Below are positions 27,165-35,459 of a stretch of 64,000 nt of DNA, in pieces; the stretch's first letter is position 1; every line of letters starts with the position of its first letter. The stretch spans positions 42,585 through 106,584 of the forward strand of contig NZ_RJQC01000001.1 in NCBI RefSeq assembly GCF_003725415.1. The letters run 5' to 3'. Source of the DNA: Absicoccus porci (GTDB lineage: Bacteria > Bacillota_I > Bacilli_A > Erysipelotrichales > Erysipelotrichaceae). The notes below the pieces were generated by a model, which did no database searches, was not told the DNA's origin, and saw nothing but the letters and a program-made list of their open reading frames with translations. A program made the translations under genes and the position numbers.

Positions 27165-27617
27165 ATGGAGGAATTTGAAACATTCGTATTCATAATTAGT
27201 AAAATTCATTTTTTGATTCAAAAAATAAAGAACGATGAAATGAAAAAATATGGTCTACACGGTTCGGATGCGGTTTTTTTATTTGCATTGTACCATCATC
27301 ACCCGGATGGCTTAACATCTAAAGAATTAACTCAAATTTGTAACGTCGATAAAGCTGCCGTATCTCGAGGATTGAAAGAATTGTCAAATAAGGGTATGAT
27401 TATTCGTGAAAAGAATGATCAAAAAGTATATCGTCTGAAATATACCTTAACGGAGGATGGTATGCAAATTGCAAAACGAGTTTATGAAAAAATTCAATCG
27501 GCAATGGATCTAGCGGGAGAAAACATGGATAATCCAGATGCATTCAATGCCTATCTTCAAATCATGTATGAGAATCTAGTCGCTTTTATCGGAGATACGA
27601 AAAATGAAATGGGCTAG
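27165..27617 (+). CDS. MarR-family transcriptional regulator
   Basis: 150 residues with the winged-helix core GLTSKELTQICNVDKAAVSRGLKELSNKGMI (helix-turn-helix and wing) and a helical dimerisation C-terminus. Such proteins repress nearby genes and let go on binding small phenolic or oxidised ligands. The next gene overlaps its end, so it probably controls the dehydrogenase and itself. No clear palindromic operator is visible around the promoter. Confidence 0.88.
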   Translation: MEEFETFVFIISKIHFLIQKIKNDEMKKYGLHGSDAVFLFALYHHHPDGLTSKELTQICNVDKAAVSRGLKELSNKGMIIREKNDQKVYRLKYTLTEDGMQIAKRVYEKIQSAMDLAGENMDNPDAFNAYLQIMYENLVAFIGDTKNEMG

Positions 27618-28806
27618 ACGATGGATATGCCGCATGTTCCAAACGAGCATGCGGCTTCTTTTCCCTTTTTTGCCATATCGCAATCCCCAAATCTTACATG
27701 CAATCAATCAAATCGATACCGTAAAGAAACAACATCCTTTGATCGTGACAGGTTCCCATACATCCAAAAGTGAAGGCATGAAAGAACTCATACATCATTA
27801 TGACAACGTAACCATCTTTGACGGCGTCAAGGCCAATCCGACAACCGAAATGATCGATACGGCTTTTCAATTGTATGAAAAGGAACATTGTGATCATATC
27901 ATTGGTTTTGGAGGGGGTTCATCTTTGGATTGCGCCAAAGCTGTGGCCGCTCAAGTGGCTCAACCACGCAAATCAATTGCCCAAATGGCAGGGGTCTTAA
28001 AAGTTTGCAAACAAACACCGTTTATGATCCTGATTCCAACAACGGCTGGTACCGGTAGTGAAACGACGATTGCGGCAGTGGTAACGGATAGTCAGACCCA
28101 TCACAAATATGCGATCAATGATTTTTCTTTGATCCCGGATGTGGCCATATTGGAGCCGGCATTAACCGTATCCTTACCACCCCATTTAACAGCCTCGACC
28201 GGTATGGATGCGTTGACACATGCCATGGAAGCCTACATTGGTCGATCAACGACGAAACAAACACGGCAAGAAGCGTTAGAAGCCATTCGTTTGATTTATG
28301 AAAATATCTTGGTAGCTTATCAAGAGGGAACCAATATCGAAGCACGAAAAAACATGCTTCATGCATCCTATCTAGCGGGTGATGCGTTTTCTAAATCGTA
28401 TGTGGGCTATGTACATGCGATTGCGCATTCATTGGGCGGTCAATACAATTTGCCTCATGGGCAAACCAATGCGACCTTATTGCCCATCGTATTGAAAGCA
28501 TATGGACATCCCATTGATAAAAAGTTACATGATATGGCTTGTGTGGTTGGTTTAGCGGATGAAAGTACATCAGATGCACAAGCGGCACAAAGGATGATCC
28601 AATCGATTCAAAAGTTAAATCGTGCTATGGATATTCCATCCACGATACCACAAATTCGAAAAGAAGATATTGCTTTGATGGCTCGCTATGCCGATCAAGA
28701 AGCCAATCCTTTATATCCTGTTCCGGTCTTATGGGACCAAAAGGAATTGGGCATTCTTTATGAACAGGCTATGGACAAACCCAAAAATTTAGCTACTATA
28801 AAATAG
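27604..28806 (+). CDS. Iron-containing alcohol dehydrogenase
   Basis: Up to 400 residues of the Fe-ADH family (butanol/1,3-propanediol dehydrogenase type). FGGGSSLDCAKAVAA (about 99-113) binds NAD(P), PTTAGTGSETT (about 143-153) is the family signature, and metal ligands lie in MDALTHAMEAYIG, HAIAHSLGGQYNLPHG and nearby. ATG 27604 overlaps the MarR gene and has GGAG seven bases upstream. The first residues are atypical and a hairpin (CCGCATG with CATGCGG, 27631-27655, then a T-rich tract) lies within them, so ATG 27634 is an alternative. The alcohol used is unknown. Confidence 0.88.
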   Translation: MKWARRWICRMFQTSMRLLFPFLPYRNPQILHAINQIDTVKKQHPLIVTGSHTSKSEGMKELIHHYDNVTIFDGVKANPTTEMIDTAFQLYEKEHCDHIIGFGGGSSLDCAKAVAAQVAQPRKSIAQMAGVLKVCKQTPFMILIPTTAGTGSETTIAAVVTDSQTHHKYAINDFSLIPDVAILEPALTVSLPPHLTASTGMDALTHAMEAYIGRSTTKQTRQEALEAIRLIYENILVAYQEGTNIEARKNMLHASYLAGDAFSKSYVGYVHAIAHSLGGQYNLPHGQTNATLLPIVLKAYGHPIDKKLHDMACVVGLADESTSDAQAAQRMIQSIQKLNRAMDIPSTIPQIRKEDIALMARYADQEANPLYPVPVLWDQKELGILYEQAMDKPKNLATIK

Positions 28807-28831
28807 AAAAAGAGTAGAAAGTGAGCAGTAT

Positions 28832-29482
28832 ATGGAAATAAAAGATATGTATGATTTGGATCATACGTTAGCGAAATCGTATTTATCCCAATTTACTTAT
28901 CCTTGGGAAGCCTTGAAAGGAATCAAGGATTTTATCTTAGAATTAGGACCCACCTTATCCAGTGAATATAAAGAAGTGAGTGAACATGTTTGGGTACATG
29001 AAAGTGCTACGGTAGCACCAACGGCTTATTTGGGTGCTCCTTGTATCATTGGTCCACGAACGGAAGTGCGTCATTGTGCATTCATTCGTTCCAGTGCTTT
29101 AGTGGGAGCTGACTGTGTAGTTGGTAATAGTGTGGAATTAAAAAATGTGATCTTGTTTGATCATGTACAGACACCGCATTATAACTATGTGGGCGATAGT
29201 ATTTTAGGCTATTATTCGCATATGGGAGCTGGCTCGATCACTTCCAATGTGAAAAGTGATAAGACTTTAGTTGTTGTCCATGGTCCAAAAAATATCGAAA
29301 CGGGCTTAAAGAAATTTGGAGCCATGTTGGGAGACCATGTTGAAGTGGGCTGCAACAGCGTCTTGAATCCGGGTACGGTCATTGGTCCCGATTCGAATAT
29401 TTATCCGGTATCTTGTGTACGAGGTGTCATTCCTAGCCATAGTATTGTGAAGACCGGTGGCGTGATCGTCGCGAAACGATAG
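28832..29482 (+). CDS. Left-handed beta-helix nucleotidyl/acyltransferase-like protein
   Basis: 216 residues with hexapeptide repeats forming a left-handed beta-helix (VWVHESATVAPTAYLG, IIGPRTEVRHCAFIRS, GNSVELKNVIL, GAGSITSNVKSD), as in the acetyltransferase half of GlmU. The pyrophosphorylase half is absent. Unlike GlmU it lacks an N-terminal Rossmann domain, though a nucleotidyltransferase gene follows 12 bases later and may supply it in trans. Substrate unknown. Confidence 0.8.
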   Translation: MEIKDMYDLDHTLAKSYLSQFTYPWEALKGIKDFILELGPTLSSEYKEVSEHVWVHESATVAPTAYLGAPCIIGPRTEVRHCAFIRSSALVGADCVVGNSVELKNVILFDHVQTPHYNYVGDSILGYYSHMGAGSITSNVKSDKTLVVVHGPKNIETGLKKFGAMLGDHVEVGCNSVLNPGTVIGPDSNIYPVSCVRGVIPSHSIVKTGGVIVAKR

Positions 29483-29494
29483 AAAGAGGGTAGT

Positions 29495-30403
29495 ATGCAT
29501 ACATCATTAGTTATCATGGCTGCTGGATTGGGAAGCCGGTTTGGTACGGGAATCAAACAATTGGAACCCGTTGGTTTGCACGATGAAATCATCATGGATT
29601 ATTCCATTCATGATGCGATCCAAGCAGGATTTGATCAAATTATCTTCATCATTCGAAAAGACATTGAAGAAGATTTCAAAGAACGGATTGGTAACCGCAT
29701 TGAAGAGGTTGTCAAAGACAAAGAGATTGCGATCCATTACTGTTTCCAGGCTTTGGAAGATTTGCCCGCTGGCTTTACTTGTCCATCCACACGGACCAAA
29801 CCATGGGGAACGGGACAAGCCGTATTAGCGGCAAAAGACTTTATCGATGGACCATTCTGTGTCATCAATGCCGATGATTATTATGGAAAAAAAGCGTTTT
29901 CCATGATTTATGATTTTCTCCAAACCAATACCGATCCCGATGCGTATTGTATGGCCGGCTTTATTCTCAAGAACACGTTGAGCGATAATGGTACCGTCAC
30001 ACGAGGTCTATGTCAGACCAAGGGTGATGATTTGATTTCCATCGTGGAGACCCATGACATTGAAAAAACCAAAGAAGGCGCACAAAGTCATGGTCAAAGT
30101 ATTGATGTTAACAGTCATGTTTCCATGAATATGTGGGGCTTTACCCCAGCGTTCTTACCCATCTTAGAAGCGGGATTCAAAACGTTTTTAGCCGATCCAA
30201 AAAATCATGAAAAGGGGGAGTATTTATTGCCGATTCTGATTGGAGATCTATTAAAAGAAAAACGAGTACGTGTCAAAGTATTGGAAACACCAGACACTTG
30301 GTTTGGGGTCACGTATCAAGAAGATAAACCCGTTGTTGAGAAGAGCTTTCGCGCTTTGATTGAACAAGGAGTCTATCCGGAAAATTTATATTCTGATATC
30401 TAG
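29495..30403 (+). CDS. Sugar-phosphate nucleotidyltransferase-like protein
   Basis: 302 residues. MAAGLGSRFGTGIKQL (8-23) is the nucleotide-binding signature G-x-G-T/S-R, slightly altered to GLGSRFG. VINADDYYG (about 125-133) gives the metal-binding Asp. This is the NTP_transferase fold making NDP-sugars. The C-terminus lacks a beta-helix; the preceding gene may complement it. The sugar is not predictable. Confidence 0.82.
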   Translation: MHTSLVIMAAGLGSRFGTGIKQLEPVGLHDEIIMDYSIHDAIQAGFDQIIFIIRKDIEEDFKERIGNRIEEVVKDKEIAIHYCFQALEDLPAGFTCPSTRTKPWGTGQAVLAAKDFIDGPFCVINADDYYGKKAFSMIYDFLQTNTDPDAYCMAGFILKNTLSDNGTVTRGLCQTKGDDLISIVETHDIEKTKEGAQSHGQSIDVNSHVSMNMWGFTPAFLPILEAGFKTFLADPKNHEKGEYLLPILIGDLLKEKRVRVKVLETPDTWFGVTYQEDKPVVEKSFRALIEQGVYPENLYSDI

Positions 30404-30449
30404 AATTTGTTTTGTTTATGGTATAGTAATAATACGGAGTTAAAGTATT

Positions 30450-30878
30450 ATGTCATTAGAAGTTCGAAAAGCCAATGTGGACGATTTTCCACGCGTACGT
30501 TATTTCTATCAGTATTGTGAGAAACACGGTGATCAGGTACATACATTGGAAAAAATCAACGATGATATGTTACGAGAAGCCGTCGAGAATGAAAAGGTGT
30601 ATTTGTGTTTTCAAGAAGATAACTTGATTGGGGCTATGATTCTTAAAGTTGAGGAACGAAAAGCTTGGATCACGCACATCGCAATTCATCCTGCTTTTTT
30701 TGGAAGAGGCATATTGAATATGATGGTGCAATATGCGTTAGATCATCTACAAGCCAATAACATCACAAATGTGCAGCTTTTTATTCCTGAAGATAATATC
30801 CAACAAGCCAACATGTTTAAAAATTTGGGTTTCAAACCTGGTACGGGCAGTTGGCTAGAGTACTTATTTGAGGAATAG
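30450..30878 (+). CDS. GNAT-family N-acetyltransferase
   Basis: 142 residues. The acetyl-CoA loop appears as HPAFFGRGILNMMV (about 90-103), with ITHIAIHP as the preceding strand and ANMFKNLGFKPG near the end. The acceptor is unknown. Immediately followed by the winged-helix gene. Confidence 0.85.
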   Translation: MSLEVRKANVDDFPRVRYFYQYCEKHGDQVHTLEKINDDMLREAVENEKVYLCFQEDNLIGAMILKVEERKAWITHIAIHPAFFGRGILNMMVQYALDHLQANNITNVQLFIPEDNIQQANMFKNLGFKPGTGSWLEYLFEE

Positions 30879-30880
30879 CT

Positions 30881-31177
30881 ATGTCACAAACGGAAAGATC
30901 AGTCTTAAATTACATTCGTCATGCTTTGGGGAATCATTTGTCGATTCCAATCCTATGGTATATTTCACATCATGACAAGGCGACCTATGAACAAATTCGA
31001 GGGTATATTATTTATGTAACCAATACAGATTTGAAACAAGCTTTGTCCGAATTGGTAACTTACCATGTTTTGAACGATAAACAAGGTGTGTATACATTCA
31101 CCAAAGATGGGCAAGCCTTAGTACCTATTATAGATGAAATCTTTCAATGGGCACAAACAACAGCAAAGAAATCCTGA
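30881..31177 (+). CDS. HxlR-like winged-helix DNA-binding protein
   Basis: 98 residues. WYISHHDKATYEQIRG and VTNTDLKQALSELVTYHVL match the recognition-helix and wing layout of HxlR/PadR-type regulators; KDGQALVPIIDEIFQW is the usual C-terminal helix. It lacks the N-terminal Cys used by redox-sensing HxlR proteins. Two bases after the GNAT gene, so probably co-transcribed. Confidence 0.75.
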   Translation: MSQTERSVLNYIRHALGNHLSIPILWYISHHDKATYEQIRGYIIYVTNTDLKQALSELVTYHVLNDKQGVYTFTKDGQALVPIIDEIFQWAQTTAKKS

Positions 31178-31192
31178 AGAGGATTTCTTTTT
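31165..31192 (+). terminator. Intrinsic terminator overlapping the HxlR-like gene end
   Basis: AAAGAAATCC (31165-31174) pairs perfectly with GGATTTCTTT (31181-31190) around TGAAGA, followed by T. The stop codon at 31175-31177 lies in the loop. Confidence 0.85.
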
Positions 31193-31208
31193 AGATGGAG
31201 GAATCAAT

Positions 31209-32111
31209 ATGAAAAAATTTTTTGGGATTGATGATTTACCCACCGGTCATGCATCCGATGCATTGACCCATGGCTGTATCGTCTTAGAAGGCGGTGCCTT
31301 TCGGGTATTGTATTCGGAAGGGGTCTTGGATGCTTTGATGCAGGCGGATATCAACATGGATTGTACCATTGGTGTCAGTAGTGGGGCCATGAATGGCGTC
31401 AGCTATACGATGGGACAAATTGGTCGCAGTGCCTTATTGAATCTAAAATATCGTCATGATCCGGAATATGTAGGATTCCATACGCAAAATACCGGAATCA
31501 TTGGGTTTGATTTTGTGTTTAAAGGACGTTTTGCCCAAGAATATCCATGGGATTATGATACCTTTTATAAAAAAGAACGACGTTTTGTCGTTGTTTGTAC
31601 CGATGTGGAAACCGGGCAAGCCACCTATTTTGAGAAGAGTCGTTGTGATGATATTTTAAAAGCGGTAGAAGCATCGGCTTCGATGCCCTATGTTTCCAAA
31701 CCAGTGGAAGTCCAAGGTGGTTTATATTTGGATGGTGGCTGTTCGGTGAAGATTCCAGTCCAATGGGCCATTGATCAAGGCTATGAAAAAATCATCGTGG
31801 TGCGTACCCGTCCTCGTTCGTATCGCAAGAATTCGCGTTCAATGGCTTTGGTCAATCGTTTATTTTATAAAGACTATCCACTCTTTCAAAAACAACTGGA
31901 TACCAGCAATCGTCGATATAATGAAGAATGTGATCGTATCGATCAATTGACCGATCGTGGTCGTATCTTTACGATCTATCCGAGTGAGCCCATTACGATT
32001 TCGCGATTGGAAACGGACATGGATAAATTAGGGCAATTGTATTATCTAGGCTATGAAGATGCCAAAGGACAATTGGCAAAATTAAAAACATATTTGGAGG
32101 CGACAAAATGA
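31209..32111 (+). CDS. Patatin-like phospholipase (paralogue 1)
   Basis: 300 residues. Patatin fold acyl hydrolase with LEGGAFRVLYSEGVLDAL (oxyanion loop, about 25-42), nucleophile Ser in GVSSGAMNG (about 54-62) and Asp in LDGGCS (about 175). Catalytic dyad complete. Close relative of the gene at 35460 and more distant from that at 49700. No signal peptide, so it should act in the cytoplasm. ATG 31209 follows GGAGG. Confidence 0.9.
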   Translation: MKKFFGIDDLPTGHASDALTHGCIVLEGGAFRVLYSEGVLDALMQADINMDCTIGVSSGAMNGVSYTMGQIGRSALLNLKYRHDPEYVGFHTQNTGIIGFDFVFKGRFAQEYPWDYDTFYKKERRFVVVCTDVETGQATYFEKSRCDDILKAVEASASMPYVSKPVEVQGGLYLDGGCSVKIPVQWAIDQGYEKIIVVRTRPRSYRKNSRSMALVNRLFYKDYPLFQKQLDTSNRRYNEECDRIDQLTDRGRIFTIYPSEPITISRLETDMDKLGQLYYLGYEDAKGQLAKLKTYLEATK

Positions 32112-32641
32112 AAGGATTGGTTTTATTATTTCCAGGTATTCGTTATACCGTCGATATGCCTTTGTTGTATTATTCCGGTTTGTATTATCGTCAACAAGGA
32201 TATAAAGTGGTTCCCGTATCGTATGGTGCCCAATTTGATCAAGTTGAATTTCATAATCAAGATATCACGCAGGAAATTGAGGATGCGAAAACGTATTGTT
32301 TGCCACAACTGCAAGCCATCGATTATTCGAAGTATGATTCTGTTATCTTTGTGTCCAAAAGTTTAGGTACGGTGATAGCTGGATGGGCCCAACAAACGTT
32401 ACAGATTTCATGTAAACAAATCTATTTGACCCCCATTAAACAAACCCTTCCTTATATGGATTCGTCTTGTATGGCCATTGCCGGCGATGCCGATCAAGTA
32501 TTGGATCCCGCGGTATTGAAAGCCTATTGTAAGAAGCATGACATCGAATATCATGTATTTCCTGGTGGACATCGAATTGAAGTGAAAAAGGATATTTCCC
32601 GAAACTTGAAAACCATTGATGCGATTGTAGCGTTACTGTAA
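32108..32641 (+). CDS. Small alpha/beta-hydrolase
   Basis: 177 residues. The nucleophile elbow is VSKSLGT (about 88-94, Ser in a K-S-L-G context), the acid is likely in IAGDADQVLD and the His in FPGGHRIEV. LVLLFPGIRY at the start forms the oxyanion region. The start overlaps the patatin stop by 4 bases, suggesting joint action on lipids. Substrate unknown. Confidence 0.78.
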   Translation: MKGLVLLFPGIRYTVDMPLLYYSGLYYRQQGYKVVPVSYGAQFDQVEFHNQDITQEIEDAKTYCLPQLQAIDYSKYDSVIFVSKSLGTVIAGWAQQTLQISCKQIYLTPIKQTLPYMDSSCMAIAGDADQVLDPAVLKAYCKKHDIEYHVFPGGHRIEVKKDISRNLKTIDAIVALL

Positions 32642-32696
32642 AGTAGCGCTTTTTAAATGTTATGAGAAATATAAGTCAAAAAAGTCAAAAGTTATA

Positions 32697-32725
32697 TTGT
32701 ATTTAATACAAACTCATCGTATAAT
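32697..32725 (+). promoter_or_regulatory. Promoter of the aldolase group
   Basis: TTGTAT (32697-32702), 17-base spacer, TATAAT (32720-32725). AAGGAGAG follows 19 bases later before the ATG. Confidence 0.75.
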
Positions 32726-32761
32726 GAGGCCAGAGATATTTTTTAAGGAGAGTATAAAAAC

Positions 32762-33607
32762 ATGTTAGTTACATCAAAAGCTATGTTTGAAGCAGCCCAA
32801 GCGGGACATTTTGCAATCCCATCGGCCAACTTTGTCGATGAAGATTCTTTAAAATGGCATTTGGAAGTTGCTGAACAAGAAAATTTACCAATTATCATTG
32901 CGTTGGCAGAAAGCCATTTAAATCGTTTGATTGATTTAGAAACAGCTGCATATATTGCTGAATATCGTGCAAAAAAAGCCAGTGTTCCAGTTGTTTTACA
33001 TTTGGATCATGGCGAAAGTTTTGAAACTTGTAAGAAAGCCATCGATTTAGGATTTACGTCTGTCATGATCGATGGATCCAAGTTGCCAATGGCTGAAAAT
33101 ATTGCCTTGACCAAGAAAGTCGTTGATTATGCCCATGCGCATGGCGTTGTCGTAGAAGGTGAAATTGGTCATGTTGGATCGAATGAAAATGCCGATGACA
33201 ACGATATCTATACAACCGTGGAAGAAGCAACAACATTTGCGAAAGAAAGCCAAGTGGATTCCTTAGCTGTTTCCATTGGTACCGCACATGGTTTGTATAA
33301 AGGAACGCCAAAATTGAATTTTGATCGTTTGCATGAATTAGCCGCTGCCGTTTCTTGTCCATTGGTTTTACATGGTGGATCCAATAGTGGTGATGATAAC
33401 TTGCATCGTTGTGCTACCGAAGGTATTGCGAAAGTCAATGTCTATTCTGATTTCATGGTCAGTGCAGCTAAACCTGTATTCGCTTTGGAACAAAAAGAAC
33501 CAGAAGTCGAAGATTACTACACGATGAAAGCAGCCGCTAAAAAAGGTATGCAAGATATGTTGCGTCATGTGTATAAATTATTCGCAACTCAACCCGTAGA
33601 AAAGTAG
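32762..33607 (+). CDS. Class II aldolase (fructose/tagatose-bisphosphate type)
   Basis: 281 residues. Zinc aldolase splitting ketose bisphosphates to dihydroxyacetone phosphate and an aldehyde. VVLHLDHGES (Zn-binding His and Asp, about 77-86), VVEGEIGHVG, VSIGTAHGLYKG, LHGGSNSGD and KVNVYSDF are the landmarks. Closest in style to FbaA/GatY/KbaY; sugar specificity cannot be read. It heads a unit with YjbQ-like and triosephosphate-isomerase-like genes, pointing to triose-phosphate metabolism. Confidence 0.88.
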   Translation: MLVTSKAMFEAAQAGHFAIPSANFVDEDSLKWHLEVAEQENLPIIIALAESHLNRLIDLETAAYIAEYRAKKASVPVVLHLDHGESFETCKKAIDLGFTSVMIDGSKLPMAENIALTKKVVDYAHAHGVVVEGEIGHVGSNENADDNDIYTTVEEATTFAKESQVDSLAVSIGTAHGLYKGTPKLNFDRLHELAAAVSCPLVLHGGSNSGDDNLHRCATEGIAKVNVYSDFMVSAAKPVFALEQKEPEVEDYYTMKAAAKKGMQDMLRHVYKLFATQPVEK

Positions 33608-33617
33608 AGGAGAAAAA

Positions 33618-34136
33618 ATGACAGTATATCGTAAAGTGATTCATGTACAATCTCATGGAAAAACCACATCTTATATCAATATTACCGATGAAGTTCGCCA
33701 AGCCATCGAAGAAAGTGGTGTAAAGACCGGCATTTGTGCCGTTATTTCACCACATACGACATGTTCAGTATTCTTTGAAGAATATGCCCATGACCGTGAT
33801 GAAAATGGCGATGAATCTTTGCAACATGATTTAAACATCGGTTTAGCCAAGATCTTCCCTGATCATGTGGATGCCAATACATACACGTACCCTGGTGAAG
33901 AACACTACAAATCCGTTGAATCTTGGCCAAATGCCAAAGATTACTTGCCAAACGGACGCCAAGACCTTTGGAACGGAGATGCGCACTTGCGTTCTACGTT
34001 GTTAGGTTCAAGTGAAGTCTTTGATGTCACTGAAGGAAAATTAGGTGTTGGATCAACGGGTTATGTTTATTTTGCCGATTTTGATCGTACACGTGGTCGT
34101 CAACGTCGTTGTGTTATTACTGTGTTAGGAGAATAA
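33618..34136 (+). CDS. YjbQ-family protein (UPF0047)
   Basis: 172 residues. SPHTTCSVFFEEYA and the following His-rich EEHYKSVESWPNA region, then GKLGVGSTGYVYFADFD, match the YjbQ family. Some members show thiamin-phosphate synthase activity, but the true function is unsettled. It sits between the aldolase (10 bases) and the isomerase-like gene (4 bases). Confidence 0.85.
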   Translation: MTVYRKVIHVQSHGKTTSYINITDEVRQAIEESGVKTGICAVISPHTTCSVFFEEYAHDRDENGDESLQHDLNIGLAKIFPDHVDANTYTYPGEEHYKSVESWPNAKDYLPNGRQDLWNGDAHLRSTLLGSSEVFDVTEGKLGVGSTGYVYFADFDRTRGRQRRCVITVLGE

Positions 34137-34140
34137 GAGT

Positions 34141-34821
34141 ATGGAAAGAAAACCATTTTTAGTTGTAAATCCCAAATCCTATTTATATGGAAAAGAAAGC
34201 TTAGATCTTGCGATTGCTTCAGATAAAGTCGCTGCAGATACTGGCTTGACCATTTTCTTTACTTGTCCGTATGCGGATATTCGTTTGATCAAAGAAAATA
34301 CGAAACATGTGATCGTTACCGCACAATCCATGGATCCATTGACACCGGGACGTGGTATGGGCCATGTCTTAGGTGAATCGTTAAAAGAAGCCGGTGCCGG
34401 TGCTTTATTCTTGAATCATGCCGAAAATCCAAAAACCGTCAGTGATTTATATAAGACTATCAATCGTGCAAAAGAATTAGGCTTGATCACGATCGTATGT
34501 GCCGATTCCGTAACCGAAGCCAAAGCCGTTTCTTGCATGAAACCCGATATCGTCTTAGCCGAACCAACCGATTTAATTGGTACCGGACAAGTAGCCGATG
34601 ATTCATATACAACGGATACATGTAAAGCCATTGCGGAAATTGATCCCGATGTTTTGGTCATGATTGCTTCGGGTGTATCAACGGCTGATGACTGCTACAA
34701 TGTCGTAAAATTAGGTGCTGATGGTACGGGTGCTACTTCTGGTATCTTAAAAGCACCCGATCCAAAAGTACGTGTGCGTGAAATGGCGGAAGCCATTGTC
34801 AAAGCTTGGAATGAAAGATAA
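34141..34821 (+). CDS. Triosephosphate isomerase-like TIM-barrel protein
   Basis: 226 residues, short like archaeal TpiA (bacterial enzymes have about 250). NPKSYLYGKE carries the Lys in place of the usual NWKMN, LNHAEN (about 98-103) the electrophilic His, VLAEP (about 138-142) the catalytic Glu, and IASGVSTADD / GADGTGATSG the phosphate grip. All three catalytic residues seem present. It could be a dedicated isomerase for a sugar pathway rather than the glycolytic enzyme. Confidence 0.78.
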   Translation: MERKPFLVVNPKSYLYGKESLDLAIASDKVAADTGLTIFFTCPYADIRLIKENTKHVIVTAQSMDPLTPGRGMGHVLGESLKEAGAGALFLNHAENPKTVSDLYKTINRAKELGLITIVCADSVTEAKAVSCMKPDIVLAEPTDLIGTGQVADDSYTTDTCKAIAEIDPDVLVMIASGVSTADDCYNVVKLGADGTGATSGILKAPDPKVRVREMAEAIVKAWNER

Positions 34822-35425
34822 TTCGATTTCTTTTCGTTGGTGGGGCCATAGTTGTTTTCAAGTGACCTATCAAGATTACTCCATTGTATTTGATCCCTAT
34901 CAGATGGGCAGCGTACCGGGCTATCCTCCTTTACATCTTATAGCCAATGAAGTGCATTGCTCCCATGATCATGCCGATCATAATGGAGTTTCTCAAGTGC
35001 AGATACAACCAGGAACCAATCCTTGGCAGATGCAATATATAGATACCTTTCATGACCATCATCAAGGTGCCCATCGCGGTAAAAATATTGTAACGGTCTT
35101 ATCGGCCGATGGCTATCGCATTGCACATTTGGGTGATTTGGGCTGTATCAGTACGATCAATGCTTTAAATGATTGTGATGTATGGATGATTCCAGTGGGT
35201 GGCTATTATACCATTTCTGCCTTGGAAGCCAAGGCCATGATCGATATGTATCAACCCAAAGTTGTCTTACCGATGCATGCACGATTTGGTCAAAAAGGCT
35301 ATGCAGAAATAGCACCTATCAACGATTTTTTAACGGAATGCTCCCATGTAAAAGTCGTTGATTCGGTGTATACCTACACCAAAGATTCCCCATCGGAAAC
35401 CATTCTTTTTGATAAGAGTGTCTAA
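34811..35425 (+). CDS. Metallo-beta-lactamase-fold hydrolase (UlaG/YtnP-like)
   Basis: 204 residues. CSHDHADHNG (about 50-59) is the metal-binding HxHxDH motif, slightly extended; further ligands appear in RIAHLGDLG and LPMHARFG. FRWWGHSCFQV near the start is usual in L-ascorbate-6-phosphate lactonase-like (UlaG) proteins. ATG 34811 overlaps the previous gene by 11 bases. This may be a lactonase of the same sugar route; that is inference. Confidence 0.82.
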   Translation: MKDNSISFRWWGHSCFQVTYQDYSIVFDPYQMGSVPGYPPLHLIANEVHCSHDHADHNGVSQVQIQPGTNPWQMQYIDTFHDHHQGAHRGKNIVTVLSADGYRIAHLGDLGCISTINALNDCDVWMIPVGGYYTISALEAKAMIDMYQPKVVLPMHARFGQKGYAEIAPINDFLTECSHVKVVDSVYTYTKDSPSETILFDKSV

Positions 35426-35443
35426 TGTTTAGGCACTCTTTTT
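35414..35443 (+). terminator. Intrinsic terminator
   Basis: AAGAGTGTCTAA pairs with TTAGGCACTCTT (one G-T pair) around TGT, then TTT. The stop of the preceding gene lies in the stem. Confidence 0.85.
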
Positions 35444-35459
35444 ATGTTACTATAAGCGT

